Assembly (NCBI RefSeq): GCF_964204645.1
Contig: NC_134028.1
Coordinates: 17,039,263-17,103,262 of the forward strand
Length of the DNA: 64,000 nucleotides
Source: Tubulanus polymorphus
Taxonomy: Eukaryota > Nemertea > Palaeonemertea > Tubulaniformes > Tubulanidae
Direction: 5' to 3'
Below are positions 41,470 to 53,000 of the stretch, in pieces. The notes below the pieces were generated by a model. The model saw nothing but the letters and a program-made list of their open reading frames with translations. It was not told the DNA's origin and ran no database searches. The translations under genes and the position numbers were made by a program. Every line of letters begins with the position of its first letter. Within the stretch, counting starts at the first letter, position 1.

Positions 41470-44400
41470 CACCATTAATCTTCCCATGCAAATGTAGATA
41501 TTTTGTCTTTATCACCTGAAAAAGACATGAAAAATATTTTAGGTTGAATTATAAAACGAATACAAGATATATCATGATTCCTGATGTTGAAATAAAACGT
41601 ACTCGGTATCTTTGAACTGCCAAATTTCAAATATATTTCTTCGTACATTATTTTTCGAATTAAATCATCACTTCGGGTCATCATTTTTTCCGCAGACCTA
41701 AAAAGAATGTATTTTTTAAGAAAATCAATATAATTGTCATGTTTTCATGTGCATGTATTACAATTTTAAATGAAATTATACCTTCAATACAAATGTCAAG
41801 AGACTTACCATTCAATCATTTATTAGTTTTTTTGAATCTTGTCCTGTGCATTGCGATGGCTTCCTCTTTGGTGATTTTTTCTTTGTTTGATGTGAGATTT
41901 GGTGGTACTGTGATTATTTTCCTCGGCCTATCTGCTTCTTCCACGTCCTCGAGTATCTTGTTCCAGCAAATGTCGACATATTCTGAAATAAAAAACACTG
42001 TTAGCCAACAATGTGTTTGGTAATGAATTATTTACATAAGTTTAGTTAATGACTTTAATATTCACCATAAGTGGCATCAGTGAGTAGTTTTCGTAATGTG
42101 TGGGTGTCCTTGTATTTTGGATAGACAATGCTATATTTTTTTGTCCCATCAATCTTTGTGCCTTGTATTCTGTCACTATTCTCATTGAAATGTAGGGCAG
42201 CTATTTGTAACCTAAGAGAAGACATAAGACATTGATATAAGTCTTAGCAGGGACATATGTATGAAAAAATAGAAATCACTCAATTGTTATATACTTTGCT
42301 TACCTGCTTGTCATTCCATTGTAAGAAAACTGAATCATCTTCGGGGCAAAATGATTGAATAAACTGTGAAGACACTCCAGTTTACTGGTCTGGCCGTATG
42401 GTGACATCATCTTCACTTTATTTATAACCCGTGTATTCGTCAGATATTTTTGCATAGAATCACCAACCAAAGATCCTGTAAATAGTACATCAAATGTTTC
42501 ATCACATGAAATTAGATATAATTTCTGATTCAGTAGTTGCAATAGATAATATCTTACCTGGATAAAGCCATTTCTTTTCTGATGTTATGGGTTCATGGCT
42601 GCAGTCTTCATGATTGTCTTGGATGTGTTTGACTGCTGATGACCATTTTTTACTGATGCCTTCTTTATCCCCGGGTGATGATGATGCAGCGCACCAGTAC
42701 AAATGACATTTTATTGACTTTATCCAATCCTTGATTTCTTCACATTCCTTTTTCCTTGACATTATTTCTAGTTTCTTAGTTATACCTTGAAATGAAAAAT
42801 TAGTATTTCGTCTCATTTTTGATTCCGTGAGTGATATGTAAATTCTACACAAAGAATTTTTGAACTTACTTTTAACAACGTGCCAGCAGTCATAATAGTG
42901 AGCTACATTCCAAACTTCCCTTGTCCATTTAGTAATTTGAATGTGCATATCCGAAATAAATGCCATCACTTTCAGGTTTCCTATCTGTATTCGGCAACGC
43001 TTTAAGCCTTCCAATTCCATTGCATTTGAATTCTTTACCTCATTCGACTAAAAAAATCAATAACAAAGATAGACGTAAACCTTTCTCTGTTTTAAATTCA
43101 GGAAAAAGCAAGATTTTATGGTTCTGACATACCTGAACAAGTTGAAACGCGATCACTTTGTTAGTTATTAAATCCATCAGAGTGTAACTTCCAAATTTAG
43201 CAGAATGACCCATAGAATCGCAACGTCCATCACCAGCAAGCAATCGTGGCCCTGGTAATTTGTTGACAAGTGCCGATCTACTTGCTTCCCACACAGATGA
43301 AACAGCATCGTGAAGATAGTTTTTCTGGTACCGGAAATATGTCCTGGTACTCTGAGCCTTTAAACTGTTGGTTGGCTGGACCATTCAGTAGTTTCACCAC
43401 AATTCAAACAATTTGTTCTGACAGTCAACATTGTTCCTCTGTGCCTCTTCCAAACTTGGTTCTCTCTTCCACAGCGCCGGCAGTATTGTAACAGCTGCAG
43501 AATTGCTGACTGGAACACAATAATCTTGGTTTGGTCTTTATACGACTTATCCGATTCATCACTGCAATGATAAATGAAGTTTTATACAAAAGAAAGGAAA
43601 ATATCATTCATGATTAAAATATTATACTTTACTAACCTTATTTCTTCAAACATAACTCTGCCTTCAGAATCATCCTCAGAGCCACTGTCCATCTCTGACT
43701 CTTCTGCCGAATCTGGATGATAGTCATCATCTTCACTGTCACTCCCTAAATCTGATTCTTCTCCAATACAAATGGCTTTTGAGGTATTTGTAAGTTCTTC
43801 AGCAGGTCGCTTACATTGAATACCAATGTTTCGAGCTAAAACAGACCAATCACAGTAGTAGGATTAAATAGATAGGGAGAATAGATGATATCATAAAAAA
43901 CCCCATAATACAAGCCGTACCATAATACGATATAGACTGAATAAAGAATACTCACTCAATGCATTTTCCTGGATTCCAACTGAACGCTGAGCCTTAAATG
44001 GCGTTCTGTAGATAATCTTAGGTTTGATGCGGTACACAATTTTGGTCTTCACCTGTGCAGTTTCTTTCAGCGTTTGCATCCCTAGAAAAAATTATCATTA
44101 AATAACATGAAATTCAATGATTACAGTGATATATTCAAAACTGAATGACAATGATACACCATACCATCATGAAAATCCTACCTCGAGATTTACAATCCGG
44201 TTCAGCCTGCACAGCAAATTCTCTTGTCGCCTCGAACTCTGATTTGATACCGGGTTCCGCATACACTTCCCCGCCGTCATCTTCACCAGGTTTTGCATAA
44301 TCTTCAACCAAATTTGGTTGAAGATTATGCAAAACCTGGCTCTCAGTCTCAGCAATGACTCGCCGTCTCTCCCTCTTCTCAAACACTTTTCGTCCAGGCT

Positions 44401-45126
44401 TTCGTGGTGGCGAGAAGAAATCCTCTGGTTGAGATGTAGATTCAGGGGTTTCTATCACAGTGTGGATCGATGGCACGGCTCCTTGTTTCAGCAACAATCT
44501 ATTTCAAGCAAAAGGCAACCGTTAATTCACAAGGCTCGTGAAATATTCATTTTGTTATTGTAGTTAGTGAGTGAAGTAAGGCACTCACAATGACAATAAA
44601 AGCCTATTGTACGATGGCCAATGCACTGTGGCCTATAGTAGTAGTTCAATGAAAAGATGTTTCTATTGTCACACGATGTAAGCTGACCTAGAAGGCATGG
44701 TTTTACAATCACGCTTAGCAAACAAAAGTTAAACGGCATTTTGACATAAAAAATTATGAATTGGATACCGCGCGTGGAAAAAATAAATTTTATTGATTTG
44801 AATTGGACTTGAAAATGCGACCCTTTTAACAGTGATTTTCAAGCCCATACAATAATTATTCTCAAACCATGTCTCGAATAAATGTTAAGATGACTGAATG
44901 AAACTTACCTCTTTGCAAATTGTGCATCATACTGCATTTTATTAACGAAATCATCGTTGGTAAAATGCCGGTAACACACGACGCTATTCGACGTTGGGCC
45001 GCTCCAATTCAATCGCTTTAAACCTACAAAAGAAGCCCATTTTTCTCGAAGAACAGGATTCTTCGGAAAAAGAAATATACCCCTATCCGAATAATCGCAC
45101 CCAAAGCAAACACAACGATTTGGCAT
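41470..45126 (-). pseudogene. K2 transposase with N-terminal THAP domain, internal deletion
   Basis: The first exon (45126-44909) encodes a THAP zinc finger: MPNRCVCFGC, then W.......W, then VVCYRHF. The second exon (44498-44182) is charged with RKPGRK. Further exons lie near 44079-43975, 43840-43640 (acidic), 43565-43280, 43280-43135 (GDGRCDSMGHSAKFGSY), 43030-42870 (SDMHIQITKW, YDCWH), 42790-42555, 42480-42300, 42210-42070 (ALHFNEN), 41990-41815 and 41690-41600. The catalytic-core motifs match those of the K1 transposase. Between the WSSQP motif and AQSTRTYFRY about 30 residues present in K1 are missing and the frame is broken near 43385. By family rule, THAP binds the transposon ends and the core cuts DNA. 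Confidence 0.75.
44286..44339. repeat. Perfect 54-bp palindrome inside a coding exon
   Basis: Two 27-base arms, starting CCAGGTTTTGCATAATCTTC, meet with no spacer at 44312/44313. It lies in the second exon of the K2 transposase and is read through in frame (LHNLQPNLVEDYAKPGEDD). Confidence 0.95.
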
Positions 45127-45893
45127 TTGAGAAAAAGCAGTGAAAACACGCCGAGTAGTAAAAACGCAACGTTATCTCATAGAAGAGAATTTTCAGTGCT
45201 CACTTTATTGACGTCACAGCGCCGGAGATCGACGGAAATTGCCGATGATTTCTAACGCGATGTATACAACGAAATGAGGTCAAAAATTGTCTTACAAAAT
45301 CACGATTTTCGCGGAAACTACACATTTTTGAACAGAACTATTTCAAAGTCTTCCTTAGTTCGATAGAACTTATCGAATTTTGAAATAAAAAAAAAGTGTC
45401 AGTTACCCTTTAAAAATGGGTGCAGCTGCTAGATTTGAAATTAAATTTATTAAAAGTGATAGTTCGAATAAGGTAAGAATAAAGTTAACTAATGAACAAC
45501 ATATATTTCTAGTAAGAAAACCTTTAGCTAAACTGTTTGGAATTCTTCCAGATAGAGATTATTCAAGTATTGAAACTTATACAAATTTAATGACTTTTAC
45601 ACACTTTTATATTTATTGCAATTTAATTGATCCTACAAAAACATTTGAAGCAACTAAAGTTATAATTTGTAATTCTAGTATATTAAATATTATACCATTA
45701 AAAAATGTTTAACAATTTGGAACGCAAATAAATTACAATTTAGCTGTATGTGATTTTAAACCTTGTATTCCACATTTCAATAATTTCAAATTAGAAATAA
45801 GAAATCATAATGGATACTTAATTGATTTAAATAATTTCCCTGTAATTTATGAATTAGTTATAAGATGTAAATAATAATTTTTTCACTATATAA

Positions 45894-46238
45894 ATGAAAA
45901 TAACTGTTGGACCGAGCATATGTTTTGGATTTGATTTTAAACGTGAGAAAGAAATGAAATTTAACATTACTGATGTAATTACACATATTGAACATATTGC
46001 ATTTTCTAATGAAACAACATTTGAGTATGAAAAAACAATAGATAAAGAATGTAGTAAAGATTACTAATTTAATTAGAGAATCTTTAAGATTTTATGAATT
46101 AGATGAAGATTTTATCATTGTTGATATTAAAAGAAGAAAACTGAAATATATGAAAATGAAACTAATAATACTATAAATGTTGAAATAATCATAAATAAGA
46201 TAATTAAATATTTTGAAGATAGTAACATTTTTGATTAA
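45894..46238 (+). pseudogene. Small Polinton-like gene, frame-shifted
   Basis: Starts at CTATATAAATGA. The first frame (57 codons) begins MKITVGPSICFGFDFKREKE and ends at 46067; coding-like sequence then continues in another frame (ITNLIRESLRFYELDEDFII) up to the TAA at 46236-46238, which overlaps the next start box. The product is unknown. Confidence 0.4.
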
Positions 46239-46241
46239 TAA

Positions 46242-46462
46242 ATGAGTGATAATAAGTGGATAATAACTGGTTTATATAATGGAGCATTACTATCAGTTGG
46301 AACTGTTGGTTATTCAATGGTTTTAAAAAAGTATTTACAATGGGAAGAGTTAATGTTGACAGATTTGATATAAATGATATTTTAGAATTAACGTTAGCAG
46401 TTACTTTATCTAATTTAACTATTGATTACTTGGAAAAACAAAAATATATTCCTCTTATATAA
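46242..46462 (+). pseudogene. Small Polinton-like gene with a hydrophobic N-terminus, frame-shifted
   Basis: Starts at TTAATAAATGAG. It reads MSDNKWIITGLYNGALLSVG, a probable membrane segment, to about 46340. After a one-base shift it reads NVDRFDINDILELTLAVTLS and ends at TAA 46460. The product is unknown. Its spacing to both neighbours is a few bases, with start boxes overlapping or adjoining the stops. Confidence 0.45.
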
Positions 46463-46486
46463 ATGCATAATCTTCTTGCTAAATAA

Positions 46487-46910
46487 ATGGCAATCTGCAA
46501 TTATAACTATTATAGGATCGGCAATTGTTAACGCTTTAGCATTTACTGGTGGTGGTTATTTATTTAAACATATTGATAAAAATAGTTCATTATCAGAACA
46601 AAAAAGACATAACTTAGCATTTGAGAAATACAATAAAGCAGCAGAAGAATATAGAGAAAAGAGACAAAACTATATGGATTACATCAATAAAGAATTATAT
46701 GATCAGAAGATTTCACATAGAGATTTTCAATCAGTCGATGATGCAATGAGTTTATATAACGCAGTAACAAATAAAGAAAGATTACATCTATACAAGCCTA
46801 AATTATCAGATTATTATACACCAAGTAAAGAACAACAGAAATATGAAATAATTTGGATTTTAGGTGGAACAGTTATTGTTATATTTGTAGCATATAAATT
46901 TACTAATTAG
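46487..46910 (+). pseudogene. Conserved membrane/coiled-coil protein of Polinton-like elements
   Basis: The start box CTAAATAAATGG at 46487 is one frame away from the main frame, which is joined a few codons later. The body has a glycine-rich hydrophobic segment (IIGSAIVNALAFTGGGYLF), a basic/acidic helical region (KRHNLAFEKYNKAAEEYREK), a VDDAM motif and a C-terminal membrane segment (IIWILGGTVIVIFVAYKF). I recall the VNALAF...G..YLF plus HNLAxE pattern as recurrent in animal Polinton/adintovirus-like elements; its function is not known to me. One small indel near the start separates ATG and body. Confidence 0.55.
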
Positions 46911-46929
46911 TAATTTCTTTGCTAAATAA

Positions 46930-47364
46930 ATGGAGGATAAAGTTGATAATATTGATATAATTCCTCATGATATAAATAAAACTAAATTCAAAACATATTT
47001 AGAAAAAAAAATATAAGAATTTGAAAGTGACTTAAAGATAATAAAGAAGAAATATATAAAAAGTAAAATTATATATTATTTTATTATCAGTGGTTCAGTT
47101 ACAATTAGTTCTGTAATAACATTTCTAGCAATATTCAGTCCATTAACACCTTTAGCTATATCAATTGGCGTGTTAGGATTAAGTTCAAGTGTGTTAACTG
47201 GTATAAGTTCAAAATTAAATATAAAAAGTAATAAAGAAAAAATTAAAACTAATATAAAAGAAATTAATAAATTAAAAAATACATTAGATTATATAATAAG
47301 TTTAAATGGTAATATAACAGTTGAAGAACAAGATAAATTATTAAAAGAATTAGGTAATTATTAA
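46930..47364 (+). pseudogene. Two-helix membrane protein of Polinton-like elements, one stop
   Basis: The start box is CTAAATAAATGG. A single frame runs from 46930 to 47364 with one TAA at 47014-47016. It has a charged N-terminus, a hydrophobic region (ITFLAIFSPLTPLAISIGVL, then a Ser/Gly-rich stretch) and a C-terminal Lys-rich helix ending in EEQDKLLKELGNY. It resembles the Gly/Ser-rich hydrophobic plus helical-tail proteins common in such elements. The function is unknown. Confidence 0.55.
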
Positions 47365-47380
47365 TTTGTTTATTATATAA

Positions 47381-47698
47381 ATGGTAGATAGTTTTCCAAA
47401 AGCTTTTCAATATAATAAATCAATTAAATATATTATTCCTGCAATAGATTTTAATAAAGATATTTCATATAGAAATGAAGTTTTAAATTCATTAATTAAT
47501 TTAGATATTTATGTTACTGAAACTTATAATTTTAATGTTAAAATGGAAAATATATTTCATGTGTATACAATTAATTTTAAAAATTTAAATGAGGCAAAAC
47601 AATGGTTATTAAAATCTAATATGAAGTACTGGCAGAACCAATTAAATTTTGCTGTTTATTGCGCAACAACAACCTTATTAGTTCCGCTGCATCGCTAA
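47381..47698 (+). CDS. Last small gene of the Polinton-like element, truncated by repeat C
   Basis: Starts at TATATAAATGG. It reads MVDSFPKAFQYNKSIKYIIP through about residue 97 in unique sequence; the final codons (from about 47673) are supplied by repeat C. The frame is open, so either the natural gene ends in the terminal repeat or it was cut. No domain is recognised. Confidence 0.5.
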   Translation: MVDSFPKAFQYNKSIKYIIPAIDFNKDISYRNEVLNSLINLDIYVTETYNFNVKMENIFHVYTINFKNLNEAKQWLLKSNMKYWQNQLNFAVYCATTTLLVPLHR

Positions 47699-48963
47699 AA
47701 ACAAATTGAGATAGGTTTCCCTGCATTTTTTTTACATATTACATCACTTACAACGATAAACGTCCGTCGCCGACTGAAAAATTCACAAAAACTTCCGCAT
47801 TGAGAGCGCCACCGCACCAATTCAATATGGATCGGAAACCCTCCAGCGATGCACTCTATGATCTTTAGAACCTGTCTTTGCTGACTGGAAATAAGATATT
47901 TCTCAGCGCGAAGGGGGTGGGGCGCAGCGTCACCAGGTCCCGCTCCGCGAGGAAGCTAGATTTTCAAAGAAATGAGTTCACGCGACGGCCGTGACCACTT
48001 GTTAGTGACGTCATCAAGAATGATGGCTCCGAGGATCGCCACATCACAGGTTACTGTGAATGAATAGGATTCGACCATTCAAAAGTTCAAAATGTACTTT
48101 CTTGTTTTGTAAAACAAGTTTATTCATGTCGTTATATAAAGCATTTTGTTTGAAACATTCTTTAATAATGTTTGTTGAGTTTAAAGCCAATTGTCGTTGT
48201 GTAATTCGATACTGGTCACTGACATCAAAGTTTTAGTTTCTGTTCACATGTTTCGACTTATAAATATCCAATTTGTATGTTCTATCTTTAAATACAGGCC
48301 ATGTGATTAATTGCGTATCACTCCATTAGTTTAAAAAGAGAGCACATATTTCGATACTGTTAAATAATTAACTACATTTTTTTCTGTCACACGTTGATTT
48401 TTACCCATCACCTATAAAATTCAAATGTACGTGATGTATTCTGTAAGCTAAGTAAGCTTGTTCTTAAAAATACACTATGAATTTTCAATTTTTACTGACC
48501 ATAATAGTTTATTTTTCGTAAATAAAATTTATATTTTAATTAAATAATTTCAAAATCTTTTCTATGCCCCCCTCTGCAACAGAAATTTACTAAGGACTAT
48601 TACATATTCAGATGTACGTTGATAATTGATTTCAATCCTCCCTTCAAATAATTATAATAACATTATTTCGGAAGATGCAGGTGGCGCACAATCATAATAC
48701 ATACAACTCATCAAGCTGACGAGTCGTTTCCGTAACCAATGTTACAGACGGGTAACCAATCTACTCGACTCCGCAGACAATAAACGACCCGAGTAATCCC
48801 CAATTTGACTATAACTATAAATTATGTTATGTTAAACCGCATTGGTGTGACTTGACACGTCAAATGCGTATCCCGTATTGATATATTTCTATTATCCACT
48901 TTCCAAACTATGAATAGCACGCCTGCTCAGAAAACCCGTTATCGCTGCTTTGCAGCTATATTT
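47673..48963 (-). repeat. Dispersed 1.2-kb repeat, copy C (inverted)
   Basis: Reverse complement of copy B, over the same length and with the same inner boundary. Its outer end abuts a 30-base hairpin (48964-48993) identical in design to the one at 34803-34832. It lies immediately after the last small gene of the Polinton-like element, as a terminal repeat would. Confidence 0.9.
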
Positions 48964-50065
48964 AGGGTTTTCTGTTATTTCACAGAAAACCCTATTGATA
49001 TCCGCGAGATTATTATTATTATTATTTTCTTCCACACTATTTTTACCAAAAGAACTTCGGCTTTGTTACCTTACCGCTGTTTCATATAAAATCCATATAA
49101 TATCGTTCAGCTCACTGAGATCTACAAATAGCCCGCGTGTTTTCTCACGAATCATCGTTACAAAAGCGCTGTCGGGCCGTAAACATCGAAAATTTAGCCC
49201 CATTCAATGGGACGACATGTTTTTCGAGTCGTCATCCCGAAATCAACCCGCAGGCCGACTGTCACTTCGATTATCAATTCAAGTATAAATGAACTAATTT
49301 ATTGCCGCAGACTTCAAATTCAGTCGCGGTCTTCAAACAGTGATTTTAACAATAGCCCATTTTCCTCATCAAATCATATTACCGATACACTGGAAATTTA
49401 CTACTTTAGATTTTAAAAGCACTGTCGAGCCGTAAACATCGACGAATCGACGTGTGTTACTACATCGTCGTTCCGGGGATCAGCTGCGAGTTTCTCCTCA
49501 TCATGAGAATCAAATCGAGTACAAATTAATTTATTACTACCAGTGATTTGGCTGCGGGTTTCAAGGAGTTAGTTTAACAATACCTATTTTTCTTTACCGA
49601 ATTAACCGTGTATTTACTAAGATAAATCTTTAGTGTACTGGGGAATCGTAGGCCTAAACTAAACAGGCCGAAGAGATATGGCGGAGAAAAGCTGTTATGT
49701 CGACGAGGTATCAAAATAAAAGAATATATTACTTTATTCGGCCGCGGGCTTCAACCATTTATCAATACTCTATATTTCCTACAGTACATACCGATCATTG
49801 TCAAATGCACAAGGTATTTACTAAATACAATTATATAGCACACTCCTATCCGTATGTTGGACTCACACTTGACATTCGGAGTAAGCGTTCGCTGTGGGGG
49901 AAAGGAGATCGTTCGCTGTGTCGCTTTAAGTGTTTATCGAGTTTTACGCGACCTTAAGGCTTTAGTATGGTGGCTGATAAGATAAAAAAACACGAATATG
50001 CAAATGAGGGCGACATTACGACAAAACGACAAAACTAAAATAACGCGAGAAAACAATGACTTTGA
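48964..50065. other. Non-coding spacer between repeat C and the satellite
   Basis: Holds the hairpin at 48964-48993, a short (ATT)n run, and two related segments (about 49165 and 49425) with CGGGCCGTAAACATCG or CGAGCCGTAAACATCG, which also match 27740-27790 inverted. The last 50 bases before the array contain inverted ACGACAAAACGACAAAAC, complementary to the GTTTTGTCG of the satellite. No gene is supported. Confidence 0.5.
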
Positions 50066-53000
50066 TTTTGTCGCCCGCGACAATTCATTATTTTGGTTTG
50101 TCACACGTGACAATTCAATATTTTGGTTTTATCGCCCGCGACAATTCATTATTTTGGTTTTATCGCTTGCGACAATTCATTATTTTGGTTTTGTCGCCCG
50201 CGAAAATTCTTGGTTTTGGTTTTGACGCCCGCGACAATTCATTATTTTGGTTTTATACTTTGTTTTTGTCGCCTGCGACAATTCAATATTTTAGTTTTGT
50301 TGCCCGCGACAGTTCATTATTTTGGTTTTATCGCCCGCGACAATTCAATATTTTGGTTTTATCGCCCGCGACAATTCAATATTTTGGTTTTATCGCCCGC
50401 GATAATTCATTATTTTGGTTTTGTCGCCTGAGAAAATTCATTATTTTGGTTTTATCGCCCGCGACAATTCATTATTACGGTTTTATCGCCAACGACAATT
50501 CATTATTTTGGTTTTGTCGCCCGCGACAATTCATTATTTTGGTTTTGTATTTTGTTTTTGTCGCCCGCGACAATTTTTTTTTATGGCTTGTCGCCCGCGA
50601 CAATTCAATATTTTGGTTTTATCGCCCGCGACAATTCATTACTTTAGTTTTATCTCCAGCGACAATTCATTATTTTGGTTTTGTGGCCCGGGACAATTCT
50701 TCTTTTTGGTTTTGTCGCCCGCAACAATTCATTATTTTGGTTTTATATTTTGTTTTAGTTGCCCGCGATAATTTTTTTTTAGTTTTGTCGCCCGCGACAA
50801 TTCAATATTTTGGTTTTATCGCCCGCGATAATTCATTATTTTGGTTTTATCGCCCGCGACAATTCATTATTTTGGTTTTATCGCCCGCGACAATTCATTA
50901 TTTTGGTTTTGTCACCCGAGACAATTCATCATTTTGGTTTTATCGCCCGCGACAATTCATTATTTTGGTTTTGTCCCCCGCGACAATTCACCATTTTGGT
51001 TTTGTCGCCTGGACAATTCACCATTTTGGTTTTGTCGCCCGCGACGATTCATTATTTTGGTTTTGTCGCCCCCACAATTCTTTTTTTGGTTTTGTCGCCC
51101 GCGACAATTCATTAGTTTGGTTTTGTCGCTTGCGACAATTCATTATTTTGGTTTTGTCGCCCGCGAAAATTCAATATTTTGGTTTTATCGCCCACGACAA
51201 TTCACTACTTTGGTTTTATCGCCAGCGACAATTCATTATTTTGTTTTTGTCGCCCGCGACAATTTTTTTTAATGGTTTTGTCGCCCGCGACAATTCAATA
51301 TTTTGGTTTTATCGCCCGCGACAATTCATTATTTTGGTTTTGTCGCCCGCGACAATTCACCATTTTGGTTTTGTCACCCACGACAATTCATTATTTTGGT
51401 TTTATCGCCCGCGACAATTCATTATTTTAGTTTTATCGCCCGCGACAATTCATTATTTTGGTTTTGTCGCACCGACAATTCTTTTTTTGGTTTTGTCGCC
51501 CGCGACATTTCATTAATTTGGTTTTGTCGCCCGCGTTAATTCATTAGTTTGGTTTTGTCGCCCGCGACAATTCAATATTTTGGTTTTGTCGCCCGCGACA
51601 ATTCAATATTTTGGTTTTATCGCCCGCGACAATTCATTACTTTAGTTTTATCTCCAGCGACAATTCATTATTTTGGTTTTGTCGCCCGGGACAATTCTTC
51701 TTTTTGGTTTTGTCGCCCGCAACAATTCATTATTTTGGTTTTATATTTTGTTTCAGTTGCCCGCGACAATTTTTTTTTTGGTTTTGTCGCCCACGACAAT
51801 TCAATATTTTGGGTTTTATCGCCCGCGATAATTCATTATTTTGGTTTTATCGCCCGCGACAATTCATTATTTTGGTTATATCGCCCGCAACAATTCATTA
51901 TTTTGGTTTTGTCGCCCGAGACAATTCATCATTTTGGTTTTATCGCCCGCGACAATTCATTATTTTGGTTTTGTCGCCCGCGACAATTCATCATTTTGGT
52001 TTTATCGCCCGCGACAATTCATTATTTTGGTTTTGTCGCCCGCGACGATTCACCATTTTGGTTTTGTCGCACACGACAATTCATTATTTTGGTTTTGTCG
52101 CCAGCGACAATTCACCATTTTGGTTTTGTCGCCCGCGACAATTCACCGTTGTGGTTTTGTCACCCGCGACAATTCATTATTTTTTTTTTATCGCCCGCGA
52201 CAATTTATTATTTTGGTTTGGTCGCCCCGACAATTCTTTTTTTTTGGTTTTGTCGCCCGCGACAATTCAATATTTTGGTTTTGTCGCCCGCGACAATTCA
52301 ATATTTTGGTTTTGTCGCCCACGACAATTCAATATTTTGGTTTTATCGCCCCGACAATTCATTATTTTGGTTTTGTCGCCCCGACAATTCTTTTTTTTGG
52401 TTTTGTCGCCGGCGACAATTCATTAGTCTGGTTTTGTCGCCCGCGACGATTCAATATTTCGGTTTTATCGCCCACGACAATTCAATATTTTGGTTTTATC
52501 GCCCGCGACAATTCATTATTTTGGTTTTATCGCCTGCGACAATTCATTATTTTGGTTTTGTCGCACGCGACAATAGCGACAATTCAAGATTTTGGTTTTA
52601 TCGCCCGCGACAATTCATTTTTAGGATTTGTCGCCCACGACAATTCAATATTTTGGTTTTATCGCCCGCGACAATTCATTATTTTGGTTTTATCGCCCGC
52701 GACAATTTTTTTCTCTTTTTGTCGCGGTTTTATCGCCTGCGACACTTCAATATTTTGGTTTTATCGCCCGCAACAATTCATTATTTTGGTTTTATCGCCC
52801 GCGACAATTCATTATTTTGGTTTTATCGCCCGCGACAATTCATTATTTTGGTTTTGTCACCCGAGACAATTCATCATTTTGGTTTTATCGCCCACGACAA
52901 TTCATTATTTTGGTTTTGTCGCCCACGACAATTCATTATTTTGGTTTTGTCGCCCGCCACAATTCACCATTTTGGTTTTGTCGCCTGGACAATTCACCAT

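Larger units (their letters stand above)
39956..45409 (-). mobile_element. K2: Kolobok-like TTAA transposon, THAP transposase plus P2X7-C-like gene
   Basis: A 5454-bp element with a perfect 19-bp terminal inverted repeat, AGGGTAACTGACACTTTTT at 39956 and its complement ending at 45409. It is flanked by TTAA at 39952-39955 and 45410-45413. It interrupts the Polinton-like gene above. The gene layout is that of K1 turned around: a P2X7-C-like gene on the plus strand at the left and the transposase on the minus strand at the right, convergent. The terminal repeats of K1 and K2 differ beyond AGG, so they are separate families. Confidence 0.9.
39666..45874 (+). pseudogene. Conserved Polinton-like gene split by transposon K2
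   Basis: The left part (39666-39951) starts at TATAAATAATGG and reads RIFVDSRS, then in shifted frames LDHLVFKIHVRNLNKWFHLY and LETLAQEINRRARLKG. The right part (45414-45874) reads MGAAARFEIKFIKS, then HFYIYCNLIDP, a stop at about 45712, and FKLEIRNHNGYLIDLNNFPV to the end. The TTAA target of K2 lies between them. The IYCxLI..P and IRxxxGxxxxF patterns are those of an abundant small protein of animal Polinton/adintovirus-like elements that I associate with structural proteins, but I cannot assign it firmly. Confidence 0.5.
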
